Assembly (NCBI GenBank): GCA_964528845.1
Contig: CAZGVE010000009.1
Location: 1-64,000, forward strand
Length of the DNA stretch: 64,000 bases
Origin: FEN-1191 sp964528845
GTDB taxonomy: Bacteria > Pseudomonadota > Gammaproteobacteria > Steroidobacterales > Steroidobacteraceae
Direction of reading: 5' to 3'
Each line of letters begins with the position of its first letter. The stretch's first letter is position 1. Below the pieces are notes generated by a model that worked only from the letters and a program-made list of their open reading frames with translations, searched no databases and was not told where the DNA came from. The position numbers and the translations under genes are program-made. Shown piece by piece: positions 42,137 through 50,806 of the stretch.

Positions 42137-44356
42137 ATGGGTATTGATTTCAATCGGTTTCAAAGATGGGCCGGTGTATCGCTGCAGGGCATCGCGACGC
42201 GCCATCGGAGCCCATGGAGCCTGCTCGCCTGCTTCGCAATTGCCCTGTTGCTTGGCATCGGGCCTGCGCTGGGCGCCCCCGAGGAGGCGGCCGTCGGCGA
42301 GCTGGAGGAAGTCACCGTGACTGCCGCGCGCCTCGGCCTGATTGGCACCGCCAGTACCGCCAGCGAGGGCATCGTGGTCAACGACGAGCTGGCGCTCACG
42401 CCCGCGTACCGGCCCGGCCAGCTGCTGGAAACCGTGCCTGGCCTGGTGGTGACCATCCACAGCGGGGAAGGCAAGGCCAACCAATACCTGCTGCGCGGCT
42501 TCAATCTCGATCATGGCACCGACCTCGCGACCTTCGTCGACGAGGTGCCGGTCAACCAGGTTACCCATGCGCATGGCAACGGCTACAGCGACATGAATTT
42601 CCTGATTCCGGAACTCGCCACCAACATTCATTTCACGAAGGGCACGTACTACGCGACCGAGGGCGACTTCGCGGGAGTCGCGGCGATCCACATCGGGTAC
42701 GTCGACACGATCCCGGACCAGATCGACGTGACCGGCGGCAGCTGGGGATTCGAGCGCGTGTTCAGCGCCGGGGCCACCGATGTGGGAACTGGAAAGCTGC
42801 TCGGTGCGCTGGAACTCCAACACTACGACGGACCCTGGGTAACGGCGGGCGACCAGCGCAAGGAAAACCTGGTGCTGCGGTACAGCGAGGGCACCGCACA
42901 GCAAGGCTACTCCCTCACTGCCTCGCTCTATCACGGCCTCTGGAATGCGCAGACCGACCAGCCGGAGCGCGCGATCACGGCAGGGCTGATCAGCCCGTTT
43001 GCGGAACTGGACACCTCGGACCGCGGCGCGGCGCAGCGGATCAACCTGTCGGGACAATTCGCCTCCACGATCGGCGGCGGTGAGCTGCATGCCAGTTTCT
43101 ATGGGTTCAGCAATCACCTGGTGCTGATCAACGACTTCACGCATTTCCTGATTGATCCGGTCAACGGCGACCAGGAGGAGCAGCACGAGAGTCGCCTGAC
43201 CGCAGGTGGCGTGATCAGCTACGCGCACGATGCCCATGTGTTCGGGCTGGAGCATGAGCTGCTCGCAGGACTGCAGGAGCGCTACGACTACAACGATGTC
43301 GGGCGGCTGCCGTCGCGGGGAGGACTGCCGATCCCTGCGGCGGACCAGCCGCTCGGCTTCGTCGAAGCCGACTCGGTGCATCTGAGCAGCACCGGGATCT
43401 TTCTGCAGGCGACGACGCACTGGACCTACTGGCTGCGCAGCGTGCTCGGTGTGCGCGAGGACTACCAGCATGGCAGCGATGCCGGGACCAATCCTGGTAC
43501 CGCGAGCGCAGGGCTGTTCGAACCGAAGGCCAGCCTGATCGTCACTCCGATGGATACCATCGAGTTCTATCTGAGTGCCGGGCGCGGCTTTCACAGCAAC
43601 GACCTGCGCGGCGTCAACCAGGCCAGGGCCGGCGGTGTTTCCGGCTCCAGCCTGCTCTCTGGCGAGACGGGCGAGGAAGTCGGCCTGCGCTGGGAGCTGT
43701 TCAACCATCGCGTCGCGGCGACCCTGGCGGTGTTCAATCTGGACGCACAGTCCCAGACCACCTACAACCCCGACGTCGGACAGGACACGGCTGGCCCGGG
43801 GAGCCAGCGCTTGGGCTACGAACTCAACATCACGTATCAGGCGCGGCGCTGGCTGGAGTTCTACGGCACCATTTCGCAGGACCGAGCGCGCTTCAAGACC
43901 CCGTACGATGACGGTACCGGACACCTCGGCGCATACCTGCCGAATGCACCGTTCGCGACCGGCTCATTCTCGGTCTATGTGAAGAACCTGGGCCCATGGA
44001 GCGCCGGCCTGCAATACCGCTACCTGGGAGGTTTTCGACTCTCTTCCGGACCGTGCGTGGACTCTGCGGCCCAGGCGGACTTCCCCGGTGCCACCTCGTG
44101 CGCGAATGCACCGACGCCGCGCGGCCAGGTCAATGGCTCGGGCTATGGGGAATGGAATGGCGACGCGCGCTACGAGTTCGGCAGCGGCTGGAGCCTGGCA
44201 CTGGGCGTCTACAACCTGCTCAATACTCACGCGGATGCGATCCAGTACTGGTATGTGGACCGCCTTGCAGGCGAACCTGCCGGTGGGGTCGCCGACATCC
44301 ACGTCCATCCGCTCGAGCCGATCAGCCTGCGGCTGACGGTGGGCAGGAAGTTCTGA
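42137..44356 (+). CDS. TonB-dependent outer-membrane receptor
   Basis: The 739-residue protein has a signal peptide with an extended N-region (cleavage near GPALGA, about residue 48), a TonB box-like EEVTVTA, a plug with LLRGFNLDHGTDLATFVDEVPVN, and a barrel ending LRLTVGRKF, with the terminal Phe needed for assembly. The plug HAHGNGYSDMNFLIPE motif is rich in His and acidic residues. It is shorter than the receptor at 7485-10244. The regulator gene diverges from it and a cytochrome c gene follows, so it probably belongs with the second PQQ dehydrogenase module. Confidence 0.92.
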   Translation: MGIDFNRFQRWAGVSLQGIATRHRSPWSLLACFAIALLLGIGPALGAPEEAAVGELEEVTVTAARLGLIGTASTASEGIVVNDELALTPAYRPGQLLETVPGLVVTIHSGEGKANQYLLRGFNLDHGTDLATFVDEVPVNQVTHAHGNGYSDMNFLIPELATNIHFTKGTYYATEGDFAGVAAIHIGYVDTIPDQIDVTGGSWGFERVFSAGATDVGTGKLLGALELQHYDGPWVTAGDQRKENLVLRYSEGTAQQGYSLTASLYHGLWNAQTDQPERAITAGLISPFAELDTSDRGAAQRINLSGQFASTIGGGELHASFYGFSNHLVLINDFTHFLIDPVNGDQEEQHESRLTAGGVISYAHDAHVFGLEHELLAGLQERYDYNDVGRLPSRGGLPIPAADQPLGFVEADSVHLSSTGIFLQATTHWTYWLRSVLGVREDYQHGSDAGTNPGTASAGLFEPKASLIVTPMDTIEFYLSAGRGFHSNDLRGVNQARAGGVSGSSLLSGETGEEVGLRWELFNHRVAATLAVFNLDAQSQTTYNPDVGQDTAGPGSQRLGYELNITYQARRWLEFYGTISQDRARFKTPYDDGTGHLGAYLPNAPFATGSFSVYVKNLGPWSAGLQYRYLGGFRLSSGPCVDSAAQADFPGATSCANAPTPRGQVNGSGYGEWNGDARYEFGSGWSLALGVYNLLNTHADAIQYWYVDRLAGEPAGGVADIHVHPLEPISLRLTVGRKF

Positions 44357-44494
44357 CGGGGTACCGGACCGTGTGTCCGGCCATGATGCCGGGATTCAGT
44401 CCAGCCGCGATGACCGTGTTCGCCACCACGGCAGCTGGATCGGGCTGCGCTGTGCTTTAATGGCGCCATCCCCGGGTGGATCATTCTTACGGAT

Positions 44495-44938
44495 ATGCAT
44501 GCAGGATCGCAGGGACGGACGTTGAAGCTGAGTGTTGCCACATCACTCGGCGTGATGCTATCCCTGCTGGCCTCCCTAGCACTGCATGCGCAGGCACCCA
44601 AGCTGACTTCCACCGGTGTCTACACGGCACAGCAGGCAACGCGGGGCGCGGCGATCTACCAGTCCAAGTGCTCCTTGTGCCATGGCGCAGAATTGGCAGG
44701 CGACGGCACGGCCCCGCCCCTGGCGGGCGCCGACTTCCTGTCACATTGGACGGGCCAACCGGTCGCAGAGCTTTTTGAAAAGATTCATGCGTCCATGCCG
44801 TCCGATCAGCCTGGCACGCTAACGGCGCAGGAGGCCGCGGACCTGGTTGCGTTTCTGCTGAGTTCCAACAAGCGCCCCGCCGGACCGTCTGAGCTTCCGG
44901 CAGTGACGGACCAACTGAAGCTCATCGTCGTCGACTAA
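44495..44938 (+). CDS. Secreted mono-heme cytochrome c
   Basis: The 147-residue protein has a signal peptide (ending HAQ, about 1-33), a heme site CSLCH (59-63) and an axial Met in HASMPSDQPG. It is homologous along its length to the cytochrome at 3440-3889. It is convergent with the PQQ dehydrogenase gene 21 bases away and is the probable electron acceptor of that enzyme. The start may instead be the TTG at 44522. Confidence 0.86.
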   Translation: MHAGSQGRTLKLSVATSLGVMLSLLASLALHAQAPKLTSTGVYTAQQATRGAAIYQSKCSLCHGAELAGDGTAPPLAGADFLSHWTGQPVAELFEKIHASMPSDQPGTLTAQEAADLVAFLLSSNKRPAGPSELPAVTDQLKLIVVD

Positions 44939-44959
44939 GGGCCCCCGGCGGATCGGACA

Positions 44960-46996
44960 TCAGGCGTCCGGCAGCCGGAAAGCAGCCAACGAGGCGCCGT
45001 TGCTGCTACCCAATGCGACGACGATGTATTGCTTGCCGCCGTGCATGTAGGTCATCGGAGCACCGGTCGCCACGATCGGTATGAACACGGCGCCTTTCTG
45101 CGCGCCCGTTGCCTTGTCATAGGCGCGGAGCCGTGCGCCCTTCACGCCCTTCTCGTCGGTAAAGAGACCGCAATCCCCACAGATCACCAGCGTCTTGGTG
45201 GTGAGCGTCCCGAGGATCCCCGACTGTCCGGTGCGCGCAATGTCGAGCCCCTTCAATAGCGGGTGGTTCTTGATGTGGTCTGGCGTCTCGCCGTGGACGA
45301 CCTGCCATGCGATGGTGCCATGGTTCAGGTCGATGGCGGTAATGCGGCCGTAAGGGGGCTTGATGATCGGCAGCCCTTCGATCGACGCCAGACCGGGTTT
45401 GATTGGCGCATTCAGGGCGTCGTCCATGCGCGGAAAGCGCGCGACGCCATGATAGTAGCCACCGAAGCCCCCGCCGCCGTTGTCCTGGCTATAGGCGGTG
45501 GTTCCGCCGAACACCACGTTGACCAGATTCGACGGATTGACCGGGCTCGGTCCGATGCCCTGTATCTCCATCACGGACTTCGAGAACACATAGAGCATGT
45601 GCGTGTCGGGATCATAGGACGCGCCCGGCCAGTTGGCGCCGCCCTGCGTGCCGGGCATGAACATGGTGGCCCAGGGGCCGTCCGGCTTGGAGAACGCGGG
45701 AGGCGTAAACAGCGGTCCCATCCGGTAGTGACTGGCGATCTCGAGCGCGCGTGCCTTGATTGCGGGCGTCCAGTCGGCTAGGTCCTCCGGGTGCACGCCC
45801 TGACGATCAAACGGCGGCGGCTTGCTCGGCATCGGCTGGGTCGGCGAATACCATTCCCCCGGCACATCGCCTTTCGGCACCGGGACTTCCGGGATCGGCC
45901 AGATCGGCTTGCCGCTCTCGCGGTCGAGCACATAGACATAGGCCTGCTTCGAGGGCTGGGCGAGCGCTTTGACGATCTTGCCGTTCACGGGAAGGTCGAA
46001 CAGGACCGCTGCGCACGGGATGTCACGGTCCCACAGGCCATGATGGATCGTCTGGTAGTGCCATTTGCGCTCGCCAGTGTCGATGTCGAGCGCGACCAGC
46101 GTCTCGCTGAACAGGCTGTTGCCCAGGCGGCCGAATCCGGTGGAATCGGTGGCCGGCAGCTCGACGGGAACATAGACGAGGCCGAGTTCCGGATCGGCCG
46201 ACATCGTTGCCCACGCGCCCATGTTGCCAATGGTCTCGGTCTGCTCCGGCTTGACCCAGGTGTCATAGCCGAACTCACCCTTGCGCGGAACGGTATGGAA
46301 TATCCATTTGCGCTGGCCGGTCCTGACGTCGAACCCGCGTACGTAGCCCCTGACGGCCACAGTGGGAGCCGCACCGACGATAACGACATCGCGCACAACC
46401 AGTGGTGGCGCGTGCAGGCCGATGACGCCGCGCGTCATGTCCATGTCCTGGTCATCGTTGAGACGCAGATCGACGCAACCGTTGGTGCCGAACCCCGGAT
46501 CGGGAAGCCCGGTCTTGGCATCGAGCGAAATGAGCTGATAGCCGATGGTCACATACAGAATGCGTTCCTGGTCGCCATCGCGCCAATAGCCGAGACCGAA
46601 GCCAGGCCCGCCGCGCGAGCCGCCACGCGAGCCCTCCTCCTTCCGGTACAGCCACAGCAGCTGGCCGGTGCCGGCATCGAGCGCGACCACATCGCGTTCG
46701 AGCCCAGCGGTAGTGAAGAGGCGCCCGTTGACGATCAGCGGCGTCGACTGGAAGTCGGCGTCGGGCTGGCGGCCGAGCGCGTCAGTCGAGAAGCGCCAGA
46801 CCATCTCCAGTTTGTCGAAGTTCTCGCCGTTGATCTGATCCAGCGGCGCATAGCGCGTGCTCGCGAGGTCATTGGCGTAATGCAGCCAGTCCGTATCGCC
46901 TGCCGCACGTGACTGTGCCCATGCCGGCGGCAGGCTGGATCCAACAAGGGTTGCTGCACTGCTGAGAAGCAGCGACCTGCGAGACAGCGATACCAT
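44960..46996 (-). CDS. PQQ-dependent dehydrogenase, second copy
   Basis: From the ATG at 46996, with GGGGGAA upstream, the protein is 678 residues; the frame is open to 47044. A twin-arginine-like leader (LSRRSLLLSS) is followed by the quinoprotein fold: STRYAPLDQING, VALDAGTGQLLW, HHGLWDRDIPC and TQGGANWPGASYD. It is a paralog of 3917-6010 with shared segments such as KGDVPGEWYSPTQP and DCGLFTDEKGVKGA. It should oxidise an alcohol or sugar in the periplasm. The neighbouring cytochrome and TonB receptor suggest a second substrate-specific uptake and oxidation module. Confidence 0.88.
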   Translation of the reverse strand: MVSLSRRSLLLSSAATLVGSSLPPAWAQSRAAGDTDWLHYANDLASTRYAPLDQINGENFDKLEMVWRFSTDALGRQPDADFQSTPLIVNGRLFTTAGLERDVVALDAGTGQLLWLYRKEEGSRGGSRGGPGFGLGYWRDGDQERILYVTIGYQLISLDAKTGLPDPGFGTNGCVDLRLNDDQDMDMTRGVIGLHAPPLVVRDVVIVGAAPTVAVRGYVRGFDVRTGQRKWIFHTVPRKGEFGYDTWVKPEQTETIGNMGAWATMSADPELGLVYVPVELPATDSTGFGRLGNSLFSETLVALDIDTGERKWHYQTIHHGLWDRDIPCAAVLFDLPVNGKIVKALAQPSKQAYVYVLDRESGKPIWPIPEVPVPKGDVPGEWYSPTQPMPSKPPPFDRQGVHPEDLADWTPAIKARALEIASHYRMGPLFTPPAFSKPDGPWATMFMPGTQGGANWPGASYDPDTHMLYVFSKSVMEIQGIGPSPVNPSNLVNVVFGGTTAYSQDNGGGGFGGYYHGVARFPRMDDALNAPIKPGLASIEGLPIIKPPYGRITAIDLNHGTIAWQVVHGETPDHIKNHPLLKGLDIARTGQSGILGTLTTKTLVICGDCGLFTDEKGVKGARLRAYDKATGAQKGAVFIPIVATGAPMTYMHGGKQYIVVALGSSNGASLAAFRLPDA

Positions 46997-47062
46997 CTTG
47001 TTCTTCCCCCTGGTTGTTCGGCGGCACGCGCCCGGCCCACTCAATCAGCGAAGTCTACCGCA

Positions 47063-47340
47063 ATGATGGAACGCGGGCGCCCGACGGATATTGACGTGGC
47101 TGGGGAGGCCGGCGATGCAGCGACGGCCCGTACGCTACTGTTCCGTGAGCTCCATCCGTGGATCGTGGTGGTGGATATCACGTCGCCGGGGATGCTGCCG
47201 GAGGGTCAGTCGGCCCTTTCTTGGCCGCTGCCGATGCGCCGCCGACAGGGTCAAAGGCAGAGTGCCGCAAAGATTCAAGTATTTACGACTTTATGAGCGA
47301 TTCTTCAGTAACGGCGCAAGGTCCAGGGCAAGTCAGGAAC
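47063..47340 (+). pseudogene. Remnant of a NarL/LuxR-type response regulator
   Basis: A 77-codon frame matches a receiver domain from its second to fourth strands: IDVAGEAGDA, the phospho-acceptor Asp in VVVDITSPGM, and AAKIQVFTTL. After its stop the next frame reads MSDSSVTAQ, which matches the usual continuation (FTMxDSxVTAQRAL), so a frameshift occurs near 47285. The first strand with its acidic pair and the whole DNA-binding domain are missing. It is a decayed fragment without likely function. Confidence 0.55.
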
Positions 47341-47605
47341 GGATGAACAGCAGCCAGACGTGCGCGATGTGCACCGTCATCACAAACGCCAGCGTGAAGG
47401 CGACACCGACCACCGGTGCAAGCGCCGCAGGGCAGACCTCCGACGCGGTCAGCAGTACACACGAGATCGCCGACCAGCGATTCAGATAAGCGGGCAGCTG
47501 CCGAGCGAGAGTCTTGTTGTGGCGCAGGGCCGCGGCACGCTCGAGTGCCGATCCGGCGCTGGCATTGCGATAGTCCCGGAATGGCCAGAGGTAGCTGATC
47601 TTCAT
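47333..47605 (-). CDS. Small predicted membrane protein, function unknown
   Basis: From the ATG at 47605 the product is about 90 residues: a basic, polar N-terminus (WPFRDYRNASAGSALERAAALRHN) and two hydrophobic segments at the C-terminus (ISCVLLTASEVCPAALAPVVGVAFTL, then MTVHIAHVWLLFI). Earlier ATGs at 47617 and 47710 are possible. I do not recognise the family. The patterned hydrophobicity argues for a real gene, but it lies in a degraded patch, so it is uncertain. Confidence 0.45.
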   Translation of the reverse strand: MKISYLWPFRDYRNASAGSALERAAALRHNKTLARQLPAYLNRWSAISCVLLTASEVCPAALAPVVGVAFTLAFVMTVHIAHVWLLFIRS

Positions 47606-47811
47606 GAGTCCGATCATCGCGCTGCCGCGTCTCCAGTTCCAGTGATCTGATACCGCATTCTTTGTCAGCCTATGTGCCTTGTCGCACAGATTTTCGGGCG
47701 ACCAGTTCACCTGAAGACTTGCCGGAAACGTCCGGCACGGGGATCATCGCAGGCCATAAGGGGATACCGGCGCGGGCGCGGGCGGCCGGAGCTGCAGGGT
47801 GCCACGTGGAT

Positions 47812-48552
47812 ATGACGGATGAATTGCTGATCGCCTACGTCGAGGATCGGCTCGAGCGTGCCGAACGCGAACGCGTCGAACTCGCGATCGCGCGCGATGG
47901 CCAGCTCGCGCAGCGCGTGGCGCGTTTCCGTGCCGCGCAGCCGCGCCGACAGGGCGCTTCCGGTGTTGCGCTGCAGGAGCGGCGTCGCCGATCACGGACC
48001 GAGGCATCGGGACGTGGCTACCCGACTGGCCCAGCGCAGGTCATCGATCTGGCCCGGGTCCGGGCGGAACGCATGCGACGTGTCGAGCGCACGCAGCGCA
48101 ACCGGACCGCCGCCCGCGGCTTAGGGGTGCTGGCAGGGTTGCTGGTCGGGCTGTTCGCCGGCTGGTTCATCGAACGCTGGTCCAGCGGCGACAATCTGAC
48201 CGAATTGCGCGCCGGCGCGCTGCTGGCCCGCGGCGCGCTGCAGCGCGCCTTGAATGAGCAGCTGGCCGCCGAAGGATCCCCGGGCGCTACGGTGCGTATC
48301 GGGGTCAGCCTGCGCTCACGTGCCGGCGGCTATTGCCGTACTTTTGAACTCGGCGGCAGCACCGTATCGGATGGGCTCGCGTGCAAGTCCGGAGAGCGGT
48401 GGCGACTGCTCGCCCTGGTGGACGGCGCGGCCGGAGCGCACGTGTTCATGCCTGTGCCACCGGCATTGCTGGCAGTCGTGAACGCGAACACCAGCGGCGC
48501 GCCGCTCGATGGCGCGCTCGAGAGCCAGGCGCGCCGTGCTGGCTGGCACTAG
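47812..48552 (+). CDS. Anti-sigma factor-like membrane protein
   Basis: From the ATG at 47812 the protein is 246 residues. Its N-terminus (MTDELLIAYVEDRLERAERERVE) matches the start of many anti-sigma factors, but the zinc HxxxCxxC motif is absent. A basic linker, one membrane helix (about 103-121) and an outer domain of about 120 residues with two Cys follow. No sigma factor gene is adjacent. It may be an orphan, regulate a distant sigma factor, or have another role. The frame is open upstream to 47662 but without a suitable start signal. Confidence 0.6.
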   Translation: MTDELLIAYVEDRLERAERERVELAIARDGQLAQRVARFRAAQPRRQGASGVALQERRRRSRTEASGRGYPTGPAQVIDLARVRAERMRRVERTQRNRTAARGLGVLAGLLVGLFAGWFIERWSSGDNLTELRAGALLARGALQRALNEQLAAEGSPGATVRIGVSLRSRAGGYCRTFELGGSTVSDGLACKSGERWRLLALVDGAAGAHVFMPVPPALLAVVNANTSGAPLDGALESQARRAGWH

Positions 48553-48561
48553 CGAGGGCCG

Positions 48562-49626
48562 CTAGCGCGCGCGCCAGATCAATATCAGGCCGGCCGCGGC
48601 CAGCAGTGCGGTCGGGATCCAGGCCAGCAGCAGCGGGTTCAGGCGGAACACGAGCGTGCCGCTCTCCACCAGGCGCTGGGAGAAGAAATACAGGATGCCG
48701 AGCGCGAATCCAAGGCTGGTGCGCGCGCTGAGGCTGGTCGAGCGCAGCGAGCCGAAGCCAAACGGCAGCGCGAACAGCGTGGCCGCCAGAATGCCCGCGG
48801 TGCGCGCCAGGCGCGACCAGAATGCGAATTCGTAGGGCTTCGCATCGAGGTGGTTGTCGCGCAGGTAGCGGATCGCGCCGTACAGCGTATGCAGCGCCAG
48901 CTCCCCGGGTTGGCTGATCGCGAGCTGCAGGAAATCCGCGCCGGCGGCCGTATGCAGCGAACGCTCTTTGGCGTGCTCGCTGCGGACCGAATCGCCATCG
49001 AAGCGGGATTCGGCATAGTTGCGCAGCTGCCAGGCCTGCGTGCCGGCCGCCTCGGCCCGATCCGCGCGGCCGATCGCCGAGAGCCGATTGTCATCCGTGA
49101 GTTCGAAGATCAGCATGCTGCCGAACTCGGCGGCGCTGGAGCGTCCCTGCACGTTCAGGATCGTATTGCCGTCCCGGACCCACGCGCCACCCTCGCCCGC
49201 GAAGCTGATGCTCGCGTAGCGGGCCAGCGCCTTGCTCTGGTCGGCCAGCTGCGCCATCGGCTGCGCCAGATACTCGCTGACCATCAGCGAAATGCCGGTC
49301 AGCAGTGCTGCGCTGAACAGCACCGCGACGCTGAGGCGCAGCTTGGACATGCCGGAGGCCCGCATCACCGTGAGTTCCTGGCTGCGGGCGAGTACGCCGA
49401 TACCCAGCAGCGCGCCGACCAGCACGCCGGCCGGGAATGCCTCGAGCGCGAACTGCGGCACGGACAGCGCCGAGTACAGCAGCGCCTCCAGCATGTGGTA
49501 GCTGCCCACCCCGACATCACCCTGCTCGCCAATGAACACGAACAGCATGCCGAGCATCATCAGCACGGCCATGACCAGCGCCACCGCCGACAGCAGCGTA
49601 CGGGCGATGTAGCGGTCGAGCAGCAT
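48562..49626 (-). CDS. lptG: LPS export ABC permease LptG
   Basis: From the ATG at 49626 the protein is 354 residues, starting MLLDRYIARTLL, with six membrane helices split around a periplasmic beta-jellyroll domain, as in the LptF/LptG family. ARSQELTVMRASGMSK is the coupling-helix region, and GSLRSTSLSARTSLGFALG the second-half signature. The start overlaps the lptF stop (TGATG). With LptF and LptB it extracts LPS from the inner membrane. It is convergent with the anti-sigma-like gene. Confidence 0.95.
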   Translation of the reverse strand: MLLDRYIARTLLSAVALVMAVLMMLGMLFVFIGEQGDVGVGSYHMLEALLYSALSVPQFALEAFPAGVLVGALLGIGVLARSQELTVMRASGMSKLRLSVAVLFSAALLTGISLMVSEYLAQPMAQLADQSKALARYASISFAGEGGAWVRDGNTILNVQGRSSAAEFGSMLIFELTDDNRLSAIGRADRAEAAGTQAWQLRNYAESRFDGDSVRSEHAKERSLHTAAGADFLQLAISQPGELALHTLYGAIRYLRDNHLDAKPYEFAFWSRLARTAGILAATLFALPFGFGSLRSTSLSARTSLGFALGILYFFSQRLVESGTLVFRLNPLLLAWIPTALLAAAGLILIWRAR

Positions 49627-50711
49627 CAGCCGGCGCGGTGCTGCGCGCGCTGGCGCTGCAGCCAAGGCAGGACCGCGGCGATGAATGCGGCCAGCACGAA
49701 GATCGCATGGACCCACCACAGGCCGAGCCACAGCGGCGTCTGGCCATGGGCTAGCCAGGACCTTCCGGCCAGCGCGAGGTTGGCGTAGAACGCGAACACC
49801 AGCACCGCCATCCAGACGTGCGCATAGCGCCCCTGCCGCGGACGCAGTCGCCCCAGCGGCACGGCCAGTGCCGTGATCACGAGCGTCATGACCGGCAGGC
49901 CGAGGCGCCACTGCAGCTCCGCCTGCAGTCTGGGATCGGCGCTTTCCACCAGCGCACGCATTCCCAGCTCGTCCAGCCGCGGGGCACGGCGCGAGGCCTC
50001 CGGCGTGCGCAGCGGGATCAGCTGCTCATCGAAGCGCATGATGCGATAGCGGGCGCTGCCCGGCGTGCCCTCGATGCGCTCGCCGCGGTAGAGCGTGATG
50101 GTCTCGTTCTCCCCGTCCGACGACATGGCGTAATGCGCGCGCCGCGCGACCGTCGTCTCCACCACGGCGCCCTCGCCCCGCTTCACGAACACGTCGATCA
50201 GGTCACCCTGAGGGTCGGCGGCGCGCGCATACACGACGGTTCGACCGCCGGCGAAGCTGCGAAACCTGCCCGGCTCGATCGGCGCCAGCAGGCCGGCACG
50301 CAGCGCGGCGCTGCGCAGGTCCGCCTCGGCGCCCGCCGCGCGCGGCGCGAGCTCGAAGTTCAGCAGCGCGACCACGATCGTGACTGGCACGGCGAGCAGC
50401 CAGACCGCCGCCGCTACCCGCCGTACCCCGACGCCGCAGGCCTGCGCCGCGACCATCTCGCTGTCGTGGTACAGACGCCCGAACGCCAGCACGATGCCGA
50501 GCAGCAGGCTGATCGGCAGCAGGATCGCCACGTTCTGCGCCGCCCCGAGGCCGATCAGCTCGAGCACGAAGCCGCTCTGGTACTGCAGCTGGGCCGCCCG
50601 CGCCAGCACCGAGCCCACCTGGTTTACGAACAGGATCGCGAATAGCAGCACCGTGACGCCGACGAAATTGAGCGTCATCTCCCGCAGCAGGTAGCGCTGC
50701 AGAATTCTCAC
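49626..50711 (-). CDS. lptF: LPS export ABC permease LptF
   Basis: The 361-residue protein starts at GTG (50711) as MRILQRYLLREMTLNF and has the same six-helix layout with a periplasmic domain as LptG. LYHDSEMVAAQACGVGVRR is the coupling-helix motif. It is upstream of and coupled to lptG and divergent from pepA, the arrangement known in many gammaproteobacteria. Confidence 0.95.
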   Translation of the reverse strand: MRILQRYLLREMTLNFVGVTVLLFAILFVNQVGSVLARAAQLQYQSGFVLELIGLGAAQNVAILLPISLLLGIVLAFGRLYHDSEMVAAQACGVGVRRVAAAVWLLAVPVTIVVALLNFELAPRAAGAEADLRSAALRAGLLAPIEPGRFRSFAGGRTVVYARAADPQGDLIDVFVKRGEGAVVETTVARRAHYAMSSDGENETITLYRGERIEGTPGSARYRIMRFDEQLIPLRTPEASRRAPRLDELGMRALVESADPRLQAELQWRLGLPVMTLVITALAVPLGRLRPRQGRYAHVWMAVLVFAFYANLALAGRSWLAHGQTPLWLGLWWVHAIFVLAAFIAAVLPWLQRQRAQHRAG

Positions 50712-50806
50712 GAGATACTCATCGGAAAAGCACTCTTGGGCTACACTTATCGGCTTGACACCAAGCCTACGTTATACGGACAGGTCGCAGCCAAACAAGG
50801 ACCGGA
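50712..50806. promoter_or_regulatory. Divergent promoter region of lptFG and pepA-holC-valS
   Basis: These 95 bases separate the two operons. A TTGACA at 50755-50760 and a TTATAC at 50772-50777 are present on the plus strand, but their 11-base spacing does not suit a sigma-70 promoter. AAGGA (50797-50801) is the pepA ribosome site. Confidence 0.4.
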
